Positions 16,873 to 24,826 of a DNA stretch of 32,850 bases are shown here, piece after piece. The translations under genes were made by a program, and so were the position numbers. This stretch comes from Planctomycetota bacterium. Lineage in GTDB: Bacteria > Planctomycetota > Planctomycetia > Gemmatales > Gemmataceae. Positions within the stretch are counted from its first letter, which is position 1, and each line of letters opens with the position of its first letter. The notes under the pieces were generated by a model. The model worked only from the letters and a program-made list of their open reading frames with translations, had not been told where the DNA came from and searched no databases. The stretch is taken from assembly GCA_021809185.1 (NCBI GenBank), contig JAKBAI010000009.1, forward strand, positions 1 through 32,850, given 5' to 3'.

Positions 16873-18000
16873 TCACGGCTCATCGCGATACGGTTGCTGG
16901 CGGATAAACTTTCGCTTCATTGCTTCTGCGGTTTTACCAAACCAGCGCATGTATGCTTCGTCCCGCATTACAGAATCGAGCAGTCGTAAAGCCTCAGTAT
17001 ATTCGCCACGTTCGCCAGCAACCGCGGCTAAAGTTCCGATATAACGAGGCACTCGACCGCGGGTCAATTCAATCGCTTTATCAACCAGTTCTTTTGCTTT
17101 TTTACTATCGCGATATTTGGAATCTGGGCAAGTGGCCAATAACCAGGCTTTGGCATTGAGGGTTACATGATCGTTCTCATAAGTACTAATCGCCTGGTCA
17201 TAATCTTTCAAGGCGAGGTCGTATTTCTGCTGCATCGCGTATAAATCGCCCCGATTTTTCAAAGCCATGGCAAACTTTGGCTCCAAGCGAATCGCTTCGG
17301 TATAATCGCTAATCGCTTTATCAAATTCGCCTTTGAATTGCCAGATCGTCGCGCGATTATTCCAACCAGCGGCAAAACTAGGGTTCAGACGAATCGCTTC
17401 GTTATAATCGTTGATCGCTTCATCGTATTTGCCTAACAATCGATAAGCCCAACCCCGACGTGCATATCCTGCGGGCTGATCGGCATGCTGTTGGATGATT
17501 GATGTAAAATAGTCAACCGCTTTGCTCAGTTCGACTACTTTATCTTTTAGAACCCAGACTTGCAAGGCCCCCTGCCGCATAGCAACCCATTGATCATCCC
17601 CCCCTTCGGCTACCAACGATAAACCACGCAACGGCCCTCCTGTTTGCCATTTTTTTTCTTTATCTTGATAATAAAAGGTTATCCCAATATCTTTAGGCAA
17701 TACAATTTTCCCTTTCCAAGGATTGCCTTGCTTATTTGGAGTTATCGTCCCTTTAGGCGATTCGGTCAAATCTGTACTTGCCGGTTTTGGTAATAATGCA
17801 GGATTAGTCGGTGTTGAACCCGTCTTCGGTTGCGTTCCAATTGGCTGCGGTACTATTGGTTGCGGTACTTCAGGAGGACTCTGTGCGGTAACAATTTTGC
17901 TCCATAGCAATAATAGAAAGCATAATATCATCCCACCCCATCTCGTAATTCCTGAACTTGGGAAGGAAATAGAAGCCGCATCGTTCCGATGACTCAACAT
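16873..18000 (-). CDS. Secreted TPR-repeat protein
   Basis: 375 residues. A basic N-terminus and hydrophobic stretch (about 22-38) ending VTAQ-S look like a signal peptide or signal anchor. A Pro/Thr-rich linker follows, including VPQPI twice from a 15-bp duplication. Residues about 95-153 form a small beta-rich, SH3-like segment with a WVAMRQG-type core, then TPR units run from 158: AGYARRGWAYRLLGKYDEAINDYNEAI is cut here at its parts, with WNNRATIWQFKGEFDKAI and LKNRGDLYAMQQKYDLAL as the next two, and a further helical pair (about 324-345). The function would be protein-protein docking in the periplasm; the partner is not visible. The start is supported by AAAGGAGAT just upstream (18006-18014). 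It sits between gspF (convergent) and the prolyl oligopeptidase gene, with no shared operon signal. Confidence 0.85.
   Translation of the reverse strand: MLSHRNDAASISFPSSGITRWGGMILCFLLLLWSKIVTAQSPPEVPQPIVPQPIGTQPKTGSTPTNPALLPKPASTDLTESPKGTITPNKQGNPWKGKIVLPKDIGITFYYQDKEKKWQTGGPLRGLSLVAEGGDDQWVAMRQGALQVWVLKDKVVELSKAVDYFTSIIQQHADQPAGYARRGWAYRLLGKYDEAINDYNEAIRLNPSFAAGWNNRATIWQFKGEFDKAISDYTEAIRLEPKFAMALKNRGDLYAMQQKYDLALKDYDQAISTYENDHVTLNAKAWLLATCPDSKYRDSKKAKELVDKAIELTRGRVPRYIGTLAAVAGERGEYTEALRLLDSVMRDEAYMRWFGKTAEAMKRKFIRQQPYRDEP
17840..17869 (-). repeat. In-frame 15 bp x 2 duplication in the TPR protein linker
   Basis: Plus-strand ATTGGCTGCGGTACT then ATTGGTTGCGGTACT, one mismatch, giving VPQPI twice (about residues 45-54). 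The frame is kept. Confidence 0.75.
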
Positions 18001-18064
18001 GATTTATCTCCTTTAACATGCAACCTAAATAAAATCGAATAAGAACACCCTAGCTCTGAATTTA

Positions 18065-18115
18065 CCGCTTCGCTTATTGTCCCGCTTCGCTTGTTGTCCC
18101 GCTTCGCTTGTTGTC
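18065..18115. repeat. 17 bp x 3 tandem array
   Basis: CCGCTTCGCTTATTGTC once and CCGCTTCGCTTGTTGTC twice, one mismatch in all. It lies 65-115 bp upstream of the TPR gene start, where a promoter or leader would be, and is more GC-rich than its surroundings. Confidence 0.88.
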
Positions 18116-18350
18116 GACTATGAATCGACGTTCACTTCGTAAGATTATCTTGATTTCTATTATTTTCCCAGATTATTTTCCTGTGAGCAAGTGCAATTCC
18201 ACAAAGATACGACAAGAAAATTCTCGATCTCTTTTATGATTTGAATACGTGACGATAACAACCATGATTCCGAACGAAGGCATATCGAAGTAAAAATGAG
18301 TAAAATCCTGAAAATCATCAAACCGATCTGTTTGAAATGATAAAAGATAA

Positions 18351-18394
18351 AGAATAAAAAAACTCCTTCATAATCAGAAAAATCATGAAGGAGT
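18351..18394 (-). terminator. Rho-independent terminator of the prolyl oligopeptidase gene
   Basis: On the minus strand the ten-base arms ACTCCTTCAT (18385-18394 read in reverse complement with 18362-18371) pair perfectly around a 13-nt loop and are followed by six T (18356-18361). It lies 30 bp past the stop codon. Confidence 0.82.
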
Positions 18395-18423
18395 CGATCG
18401 ATCTCAAAAAACAGCATTCAGGA

Positions 18424-20592
18424 TCAATGATTGCTCAAAGATTTAGGCAAAGTCATCTTCAGATTAGCGACTAAGAAAGCCCATTCATCGGCATATTCTT
18501 CAAGAAGTTTTGCCGTTGGTTTCCCAGCGCCGTGCCCAGCTTTTGTTTCAATACGACCAAGAACTGGAGCATTTCCTTTCTGTGCACTCTGCAAAGCGGC
18601 CAAGAATTTGAAGCTATGCCCAGGTACCACCCGATCATCCGTATCAGCAGTGAAGACCAGGGTAGGTGGATATTTGCTTTCCGATTTGATATTATGATAA
18701 GGGGAATAGGCATAGAGTGCTCTGAACTCTGAAGGGTCTTTTTCCGCATTTCCGTAATCATCTACCCAGAATCGCCCTGCGGTAAACCGCTGAAAGCGGA
18801 GCATATCCATAACACCGACATGTGGCAAACAGGCTCCGTATAGATCTGGTCGTTGGGTCATACAGGCCCCCACTAACAAACCACCGTTGCTGCCACCACG
18901 AATTGCTAGATGAGGCGTTGAAGTATATCCCTGAGCGATCAGATATTCCGCAGCAGCGATGAAATCATCAAAAACATTCTGTTTGTGTAATTTGGTCCCT
19001 GCTTTATGCCAATCATTACCATATTCGCCCCCGCCACGTAAATTCGGAACCGCATAAATCCCGCCCAGTTCTAACCAGCTCACAATCGCTGGTGAAAATG
19101 CCGGGGTTAGCGAGATATTAAATCCACCATAACCATAAAGAATCGTCGGATTTTTCCCATCTTTTTTAATTCCTTTTTTACCCACGATAAACATCGGGAC
19201 TTTCGTTCCATCTTTACTCTGGTAAAACACTTGCGTTACTTCGTATAAGTTAGGATCGAATTTCACTTTGGATTCCCGGAACTGAGAACTCTTCCCCGTT
19301 TGCAAATCGAGCTGATAAATCCTTGGCGGAGTTGCAAAACTACTAAAAGTATAGAATGTTTCGCTATCACTCCGTTTACCTGCAAACCCTCCAGCAGATC
19401 CGATCCCTGGTAATTCCAATTCGCGAATCGATTTACCCGTTTTGCTATAGATTTTAATCAACGATCGTGCATCTTTTAGATAGGTACAGATCAACTGATC
19501 ATGAACAAAGGAGATCGATTCGAGCTTCTCTTTTTGTTCTGGAATGATCTCTTGATACTTCTCAGGTATAGGATTGCGTATATCGATCGCAATAATTCGA
19601 CCATTCGCTGCTTTGAGATCGGTTTCAAAATAAAAGATCGGGCCATCATTATCGATAAAATTATACTTATTTTCAAAGTGATCGATCAATTCAACAACTT
19701 TGCTATCCTTTTGAGTCAAATCTTTGTAAGATACTCGGCCACGGCGATCGGTCCCTTTCCAGGTAGCAAAGACAAGATAATGCCCATCTTCACTCACTTC
19801 AGGAGAAAATCCCCATTCGGGATGATCAGGGCGTTGATAGATTACCGCATCGTTCTTCTGATCGGTCCCAAGCAAATGATACATCAATTTTTGATTGAAA
19901 TTGAGCTGTTTAAAGGTCTCCCCTTTTTTCGGTTCATCGTAACGGCAATAAAAAAATCCTTTATTATCTTTAGTCCAAACCGCACTGGAAAACTTCACCC
20001 AATGGATGACATCTTCCATCACTTTCTTCGAATCGATATCCATCACATGCCAGGTTTGCCAGTCGGAGCCTGCTTCAGAAACGCTGTAAGCGAGGAGTTT
20101 ACCATCATCGCTAAATGAGATTCCCCCCAGAGCAATCGTCCCATCTTTCGACCATTGATTGGGATCGAGGAGAACTTTTGGTTCGCTCGAAAGATCGTTT
20201 TGAACATAAAGGACCGACTGGTTCTGCAAGCCATCATTTTTCGAGAAGAAATAGCGGCCACCTACTTTGCGCGGGGCACTGAATTTCTCGTAGTTCCAGA
20301 TGTCGGTTAGACGTTGTAAAATCGCCTTTCGATAGGGTAAAGATGCAAGATAATCCCCGGTTAATTTCGCCTGGGCATCTACCCACTGTCGTACCTCTAC
20401 CGAGGTTCGAACATCGTCCTCCAACCACCGGTAAGGATCTTTAACTTTCGTGCCATGGTAATCATCGATCTGATCGACTGTTTTGGTCGTTGGATATTTC
20501 CAAGGTTCACCCCCCCGCATTGGATGTATGGCCAAATCGCCCATACTCAGCATTCCTCCTAATAGCAATAAAAATCGGTACTTCGTTCCCAT
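18424..20592 (-). CDS. Prolyl oligopeptidase (S9A family), exported
   Basis: Serine peptidase cutting after proline in short peptides. From the ATG at 20592 it has 722 residues, close to the family norm plus a signal peptide. A hydrophobic N-terminus (RFLLLLGGMLSMGDLAI) suggests export. The N-terminal S9_N/beta-propeller region starts at KVKDPYRWLEDD. The hydrolase domain begins about 450 and has the nucleophile S568 in RGGSNGGLL, the acid in TADTDDRVVPGHS (D652 or D653, the latter aligned to the catalytic Asp depending on register), and H687 in ETKAGHGAGKP. NLRGGGEYG is the typical S9A oxyanion region. Start choice: the frame stays open to a TTG at 20607, but the ATG at 20592 has GGAG at a normal distance and leads straight into the signal. 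It is transcribed alone, with a terminator of its own. Confidence 0.95.
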   Translation of the reverse strand: MGTKYRFLLLLGGMLSMGDLAIHPMRGGEPWKYPTTKTVDQIDDYHGTKVKDPYRWLEDDVRTSVEVRQWVDAQAKLTGDYLASLPYRKAILQRLTDIWNYEKFSAPRKVGGRYFFSKNDGLQNQSVLYVQNDLSSEPKVLLDPNQWSKDGTIALGGISFSDDGKLLAYSVSEAGSDWQTWHVMDIDSKKVMEDVIHWVKFSSAVWTKDNKGFFYCRYDEPKKGETFKQLNFNQKLMYHLLGTDQKNDAVIYQRPDHPEWGFSPEVSEDGHYLVFATWKGTDRRGRVSYKDLTQKDSKVVELIDHFENKYNFIDNDGPIFYFETDLKAANGRIIAIDIRNPIPEKYQEIIPEQKEKLESISFVHDQLICTYLKDARSLIKIYSKTGKSIRELELPGIGSAGGFAGKRSDSETFYTFSSFATPPRIYQLDLQTGKSSQFRESKVKFDPNLYEVTQVFYQSKDGTKVPMFIVGKKGIKKDGKNPTILYGYGGFNISLTPAFSPAIVSWLELGGIYAVPNLRGGGEYGNDWHKAGTKLHKQNVFDDFIAAAEYLIAQGYTSTPHLAIRGGSNGGLLVGACMTQRPDLYGACLPHVGVMDMLRFQRFTAGRFWVDDYGNAEKDPSEFRALYAYSPYHNIKSESKYPPTLVFTADTDDRVVPGHSFKFLAALQSAQKGNAPVLGRIETKAGHGAGKPTAKLLEEYADEWAFLVANLKMTLPKSLSNH

Positions 20593-21618
20593 TTGAGTTA
20601 TCTCCAAGAGAAAATCTTTTCAATTATTGTCAGAGTTTTAGACATATCTACTCATTGATTCGAAAGCCTTTTTTACCTTCCCAATATTCTATGAAGTGCT
20701 GTTTGAGAAATCCGAAATAAACAGAAACAAATCTTTAATATAGACACATCAATGGAGCATTCTTGCCATTTGCTCTGAGTAAAACCAACTTTGATCCTTC
20801 ACGAAAAATGTCAATGGAGGGTCGACTAACTGCTCATAGTAAAAAGTAGAAAATAATCTCCAATAAGAATAATTTTTCGCCAAAATCGCACACTTAGACC
20901 TAATAGATTCTCAAAAATTGTAAAACATTACTAAGCTCGCTTGATACGTCCCCCTACCAATCATAAATAAGCCCAGAATTTTTTAATTTTTTGCGAGATT
21001 CTACTGACAGGATCAAAAAAAATCGTAAGATACAATTTCTTGAAGAAGTGATAAGCCGATTTGGATATTAAATTCTCTATTTTCTTATAAGTAATTATGA
21101 ACTTATAATTATGACCCTAAAGAAAATAATATTTTGACCTAATTGCTTATACTTTTCTTCAATAAAAATGAATTGATTCGTTAATTCTATTGCTAGAAAC
21201 TTACGAAATCAGATAAAAACCATTGCTAATTTGTATATTTATCAAAAATTTATATTCAAAATAAATATAAATTTTGATTGAAGTGGAAAATCCAGCAGAG
21301 TTCGATTTTCAAACCATATAAAAAATCGAACTCAATTTAAACAATTAAAGGTAATTTAGTTGACTTAGTTAGTTTTTTTGCTTACAAAATAAATTCGAAT
21401 CACCATCAAGTTGGCAAGATAAATGCCTCTTGGTAAGTGATTTGCTTGAATTAAATTGGTGTTCGTCAGGGGGTACTCTAAATGGTACTCTAAATGGTAC
21501 TCTGAAGATTACCCTATAAATAGTTAGATTTTAAGTAATTAGTTTAGATAATCTACCATCATCCTATCAATAATCTGCCATAGGAATGGTGATTTGTAAA
21601 ATTTAGAAACGAGGTATT
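20593..21618. other. Long AT-rich divergent intergenic region upstream of bS21
   Basis: About 1 kb between the prolyl oligopeptidase (minus) and bS21 (plus), very rich in A/T between 21001 and 21400, with no credible protein frame. It contains a split direct repeat (20750-20784 and 20812-20844), CAATGGAG...TGCTC..AGTAAAA, and a 12 bp x 3 array (21472-21507). Promoters and a long 5' leader of the ribosomal gene are expected here. Confidence 0.55.
21472..21507. repeat. 12 bp x 3 tandem array upstream of bS21
   Basis: GGTACTCTAAAT twice, then GGTACTCTGAAG. It lies about 110 bp before the bS21 start, so it is likely in the leader or promoter. Confidence 0.8.
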
Positions 21619-21822
21619 ATGGCAATCAAAATGAAGGTGCATGAACGCGAATCGATCCTAGCTGCTTTACGGCGATTTAAAAAATTGTTGGAAAGAAGTG
21701 GGATGAAAAAAGAATTACGAAAACACGAATATTATGAAAAGCCCTGTGAAATCCGCCGAAGGGTAGAACTTCGTAAACAGCGAGCGATTCGTAAAGCTAT
21801 GGGACTCACCACTTTTTCATGA
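21619..21822 (+). CDS. rpsU: Small ribosomal subunit protein bS21
   Basis: 67-residue, highly basic protein of the 30S subunit. It carries the bS21 pattern: VHERESILAALRRFKKLLERSG, then a charged helix with EYYEKPCEIRRRVELRKQRAIRK. The length suits bS21 (about 60-75). In Escherichia coli it lies next to dnaG and rpoD; here it is alone, which is common outside Proteobacteria. The ATG is preceded by GAGG with normal spacing. A non-SD-poor ribosome site is of interest because bS21 sits near the anti-SD region of 16S rRNA in the families where this is studied. It is followed by 410 bp without a convincing gene. Confidence 0.95.
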   Translation: MAIKMKVHERESILAALRRFKKLLERSGMKKELRKHEYYEKPCEIRRRVELRKQRAIRKAMGLTTFS

Positions 21823-22233
21823 TCGCAGCTCGATAGCAATGATTAGCAAATTAGTTTTCAGATCCGATTCGATGGTTTCTTGTTGTTTAGATCACCCAAG
21901 CCAACCATCTTCTAATAAGATGCTTTGCCCGATCCATACTTGGATCGAAAAGCACCGCATCGAAGACTCTTTTTCGAGGTCTACATGCCCACATTTAAAT
22001 TTTCTTTTTGTTAACTTCAATGTTAATTTCAATGAGATGGAAGCTCGGATCTCCAACTTGAATCTTAAAAAATATTTGAATCTTCAAAGAGATTTTGTTA
22101 GTTTAAACTCCTTATTATTATTGTTATATATTATTTATCCAACCCTAAATCGAGTTGAACAAGAGTTAATCAACCCGATGAATCCATTATTTTAATTTTA
22201 TTTGCATTATTATTTGACTAGTAGAGGTTCCAA
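21823..22233. other. Intergenic region between bS21 and desaturase
   Basis: 411 bp. A 118-codon plus-strand frame (21839-22195) starts 16 bp after bS21, but its translation is low in recognisable structure, rich in Asn/Leu/Phe as expected from AT-rich non-coding DNA, and lacks a ribosome site. I do not call it a gene, though it cannot be fully excluded. Confidence 0.45.
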
Positions 22234-23361
22234 TTGATTCCAACACAACCTATTTGGCAGTCCCCATCAATCACTCCAACAATCGCTCCACCAAATACAG
22301 AATCTAAGCCAAAATTCTTTTCTCTGGCCACGTTTCAACGATTTGTAAACAAAGTGCCTTTTGTCGCCTTTCATCTTGCCTGTTTCACCGTATTTTTGGT
22401 TCCATTTACCTGGTTACCGTTCTTCATGTGTATCGGATTTTATCTTATTCGCATGTTCGGCATAACCGCAGGGTACCATCGTTATTTTTCGCATCGTGCT
22501 TACAAAACTAGTAGAGTTTTTCAATTCGTTCTTGCCTGGCTTGGGTGTAGTGCCATGCAAAAAGGGCCGTTATGGTGGGCAGCAAATCATCGGCACCACC
22601 ACAAATATTCGGACACCCCCGAAGATGTCCATTCTCCTGTAGCTGGGAGTTTTTGGTGGTCGCATGTCGGCTGGGTTGTTTCCACCGCCCATGACGAAAC
22701 CGATTTCAATTCGGTTAAAGACTTGTGCAAATATCCGGAACTCCGCTGGTTGGATAACTTGCACTGGGTTCCCGGAGCAGCTCTAGCCCTAATCTGCTAT
22801 TTAATGGCAGGTATCCCTGGATTAGTTTGGGGTTTTCTGCTCTCTACGGTGTTGCTCTATCATGGGACATTTCTGGTAAACTCAGTTTGCCATATTTTTG
22901 GCCGCAAACGGTTCAATACGTCCGATGAAAGCCGCAATAATGCTTTGGTGGCTATTTTAACTCTCGGCGAAGGCTGGCACAATAACCACCATCACTATAT
23001 GAGTTCTGCCAATCAGGGCTTTCGCTGGTGGGAAATCGATATCTCTTACTATGTTATTCGTATGTTGGGTTGGGTTCATATCGTTTGGGATATTCGCACC
23101 CCTCCCCCAGAAAAGTTGATCCCGAATTTACCTGTTCTTGATTCGGCTCATAGCACGGCAGGATCGGCAATAGCCCCTTCCGCAATGTCTTTATCTTCAT
23201 CGGGTTCGGTCGTTAGCTCCGCTGCTAGTTCTTCGATGGTAGCAACTTCCGTGGCCGAGACTGCTGCTGTTTCTACTGTTGTTTCTGCTGCTGTTACTAC
23301 TGCCGTTACAACTGCTGTTACCACTTTGAATCCGGTCGTTGCTACTTTAACCGGTCAATAA
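22234..23361 (+). CDS. Acyl-CoA/acyl-lipid delta-9-type fatty acid desaturase
   Basis: Membrane di-iron desaturase that puts a double bond into a saturated acyl chain, changing membrane fluidity. The three histidine boxes are present: HRYFSH (82-87), HRHHH (119-123) and HNNHHH (249-254), the pattern of the SCD/Ole1-like group. Four helices lie about 41-76, 96-108, 178-195 and 198-217. The core ends near residue 300. Residues about 304-375 are an unusual Ser/Ala/Thr/Val-rich tail without charge, including AVTT three times from a 12-bp repeat; bacterial relatives normally end soon after the core. Start: TTG at 22234 with AGAGG eight bases upstream; the next in-frame ATG would remove a membrane segment. 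A strong terminator follows (23410-23446). Electron donor not in view. Confidence 0.93.
   Translation: MIPTQPIWQSPSITPTIAPPNTESKPKFFSLATFQRFVNKVPFVAFHLACFTVFLVPFTWLPFFMCIGFYLIRMFGITAGYHRYFSHRAYKTSRVFQFVLAWLGCSAMQKGPLWWAANHRHHHKYSDTPEDVHSPVAGSFWWSHVGWVVSTAHDETDFNSVKDLCKYPELRWLDNLHWVPGAALALICYLMAGIPGLVWGFLLSTVLLYHGTFLVNSVCHIFGRKRFNTSDESRNNALVAILTLGEGWHNNHHHYMSSANQGFRWWEIDISYYVIRMLGWVHIVWDIRTPPPEKLIPNLPVLDSAHSTAGSAIAPSAMSLSSSGSVVSSAASSSMVATSVAETAAVSTVVSAAVTTAVTTAVTTLNPVVATLTGQ
23290..23325 (+). repeat. In-frame 12 bp x 3 repeat in the desaturase tail
   Basis: GCTGTTACTACT, GCCGTTACAACT, GCTGTTACCACT: each codes AVTT (residues 353-364). Differences are all at third codon positions, so the amino-acid repeat is kept while the DNA diverges. 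Confidence 0.85.
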
Positions 23362-23409
23362 TAATAACCCTTGATAGAGCAAATAGAATTCCCTCTAAGA
23401 GGCTTAACC

Positions 23410-23446
23410 AAAGAGGGGTTGTTTCTAGAAGAAACAACCCCTCTTT
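23410..23446. terminator. Strong bidirectional hairpin terminator
   Basis: AAAGAGGGGTTGTTTC (23410-23425) and GAAACAACCCCTCTTT (23431-23446) pair perfectly over 16 bases around a TAGAA loop. It starts 48 bp after the desaturase stop. Terminal A and T runs inside the stem make it usable from both sides. Confidence 0.88.
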
Positions 23447-23657
23447 ATGATTGATAGTCCATTTTGAATTGCCAAATCGATAACTAACTATTCAAACTAC
23501 AAATTTAGATCAGTATAAAAAGAAGCGGATCCCAAGCTTACGCCTCTGGCTCGCCTTGTCTCACGTTCTGATTCTTGATTTTGAGATAGAAGATAGCGAC
23601 TAGATCGACCGGATCGTAAATCAGATGATCCAATGACAACCCCACTTTCTTTTGGCA

Positions 23658-23713
23658 CGCAATAAGGAAAAGTTTCTATTGCTTCCGCAATAAGGAAAAA
23701 TTTCTATTTTCTT
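23658..23713. repeat. Imperfect 28 bp x 2 tandem duplication
   Basis: CGCAATAAGGAAAA begins both units at 23658 and 23686; the first 22 bases agree with one difference and the ends diverge. It abuts the palindrome at 23716. Confidence 0.7.
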
Positions 23714-23715
23714 TG

Positions 23716-23751
23716 CTTCTTTCTTTTTCTTTTCAAAGAAAAAGAAAGAAG
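23716..23751. terminator. Perfect 17-bp pyrimidine/purine palindrome, probable terminator
   Basis: CTTCTTTCTTTTTCTTT (23716-23732) is the exact inverse complement of 23735-23751, with two bases between. One arm is all pyrimidine and the other all purine. It lies 29 bp beyond the ABC permease stop on the minus strand. The stem is AT-rich, so it may instead act as a DNA-structure element. Confidence 0.55.
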
Positions 23752-23779
23752 ATCCATAAAAAAGATAATCCAAAAATTC

Positions 23780-24745
23780 TTAAAGTGGAGCTGGGACATC
23801 TCTGCGGCTGAATTGCCACCAAGCTAACAGATAGCCTAAGGAACCGATTCCTATCAAAGTCCAAACGAGATGGAGGGAAACCAGTCCATGTTTGAGCCAA
23901 ATCTGACCAGGATCGACATACCAATGATGATATAAACTAATGAGTTGAGGCTGGTAATAATAAAACAATGTTAAAGGTCTTAACATTTCCAAGGGTTGCC
24001 ACAATTGACCAAGAACATTGATAATAAACTGGATCAATACCAAGAAGACCACCAATCCGATCACACGGTTGCGAAATCGCCCCATGGCCGAAAAAAAGAT
24101 CGTTAAGCCACTTAAAGCAAATAGAAAAGCCATGATATTCCAAACACTCGGAGCGAGCGATTGGGGATCGACTTTAATCTGGAACGCTTCTGAAGGGATG
24201 ACAATATTAAACATTTCAAAATGGGATTCCTTCACTTCAAAAGGCCCAACGAGTAAGATACCAACAAAGGTTCCTAACCAAACAGTTACGGCCAAAAGCG
24301 GGAGAGCGAGCAGATCGATGCCAAGATGAGCAAGGATAATTTTAGATCGGGAAATCGGTTGCGCCAGGAGCAATTCCATGGTCCCTTTATCAATCTCTCC
24401 GGCAATGGCACCAGAAGCGCGACCAATCGCCCATAGGCAGAAAATAATCTGCACTAACGGATGGAGATACCCAACCACCAGAGTATCTTGTACACGATTG
24501 AACCGGATATTCTCCCCGCCCAAAATCGACTGCATGATTTTACCTGGCCCGCTGAAGAAGTGTTTCTGGAACATCTCTTCCTGCACCTGCAATCGGTTTG
24601 CAATTCCTCGAAAAAGCGGGGAAAATTCGGTTATAACCCGTTTGGTAACCAGAACCCAGAAGAGCTGGAAACAGAACAGAAGCACCATCGTTAGCAGCAA
24701 CGCTCGGCGGCAATCCTGAAATAACTTCAACCACAGTCGCACCAT
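23780..24745 (-). CDS. ABC-2 type transporter permease
   Basis: 321 residues with about six transmembrane helices (roughly 15-35, 90-110, 138-165, 203-221, 228-246, 286-309). The segment GAIAGEIDKGTMELLLAQPISRSKIILAH (112-140) is the standard ABC-2 permease signature for exporters of the NatB/YhaP/CcmB-like kind. A large extracytoplasmic loop lies between helices 1 and 2 (about 38-90). Substrate not readable; the family exports ions, lipids, antibiotics or small peptides. The gene follows its ATPase by 81 bp on the same strand, so the two form an operon and a heteromeric transporter. The start ATG is the first in frame and precedes a basic amphipathic helix normal for this family. Confidence 0.92.
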   Translation of the reverse strand: MVRLWLKLFQDCRRALLLTMVLLFCFQLFWVLVTKRVITEFSPLFRGIANRLQVQEEMFQKHFFSGPGKIMQSILGGENIRFNRVQDTLVVGYLHPLVQIIFCLWAIGRASGAIAGEIDKGTMELLLAQPISRSKIILAHLGIDLLALPLLAVTVWLGTFVGILLVGPFEVKESHFEMFNIVIPSEAFQIKVDPQSLAPSVWNIMAFLFALSGLTIFFSAMGRFRNRVIGLVVFLVLIQFIINVLGQLWQPLEMLRPLTLFYYYQPQLISLYHHWYVDPGQIWLKHGLVSLHLVWTLIGIGSLGYLLAWWQFSRRDVPAPL

Positions 24746-24826
24746 TTCTTGACTACTCCCACCACTTGCTCCGGATATTGCAAAGCCGGTAAACGATTAA
24801 AAAACTTTGCCTTTATTCAATGGCTC

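Larger units (their letters stand above)
18001..18423. other. Intergenic region between prolyl oligopeptidase and TPR genes
   Basis: 423 bp, both genes on the minus strand. It holds the ribosome site of the TPR gene, a 17 bp x 3 array (18065-18115) in its leader or promoter, and the prolyl oligopeptidase terminator (18351-18394). An 85-codon minus-strand frame here overlaps the terminator and is not believed. Confidence 0.6.
23362..23779. other. Convergent intergenic region with two palindromes
   Basis: 418 bp between the desaturase (plus) and the ABC permease (minus), which converge. It contains a strong hairpin (23410-23446), an imperfect 28 bp x 2 duplication (23658-23713), and a perfect 17-bp polypyrimidine/polypurine palindrome (23716-23751). 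No gene is seen. Confidence 0.6.

Noticed and set aside
18160-18417. 85-codon minus-strand frame
   Set aside because: It covers the prolyl oligopeptidase terminator and begins a few bases after that gene's stop; no domain.
21839-22195. 118-codon plus-strand frame after bS21
   Set aside because: No ribosome site and no recognisable domain; composition is what AT-rich non-coding DNA would give. Kept only as a remark in the intergenic entry.
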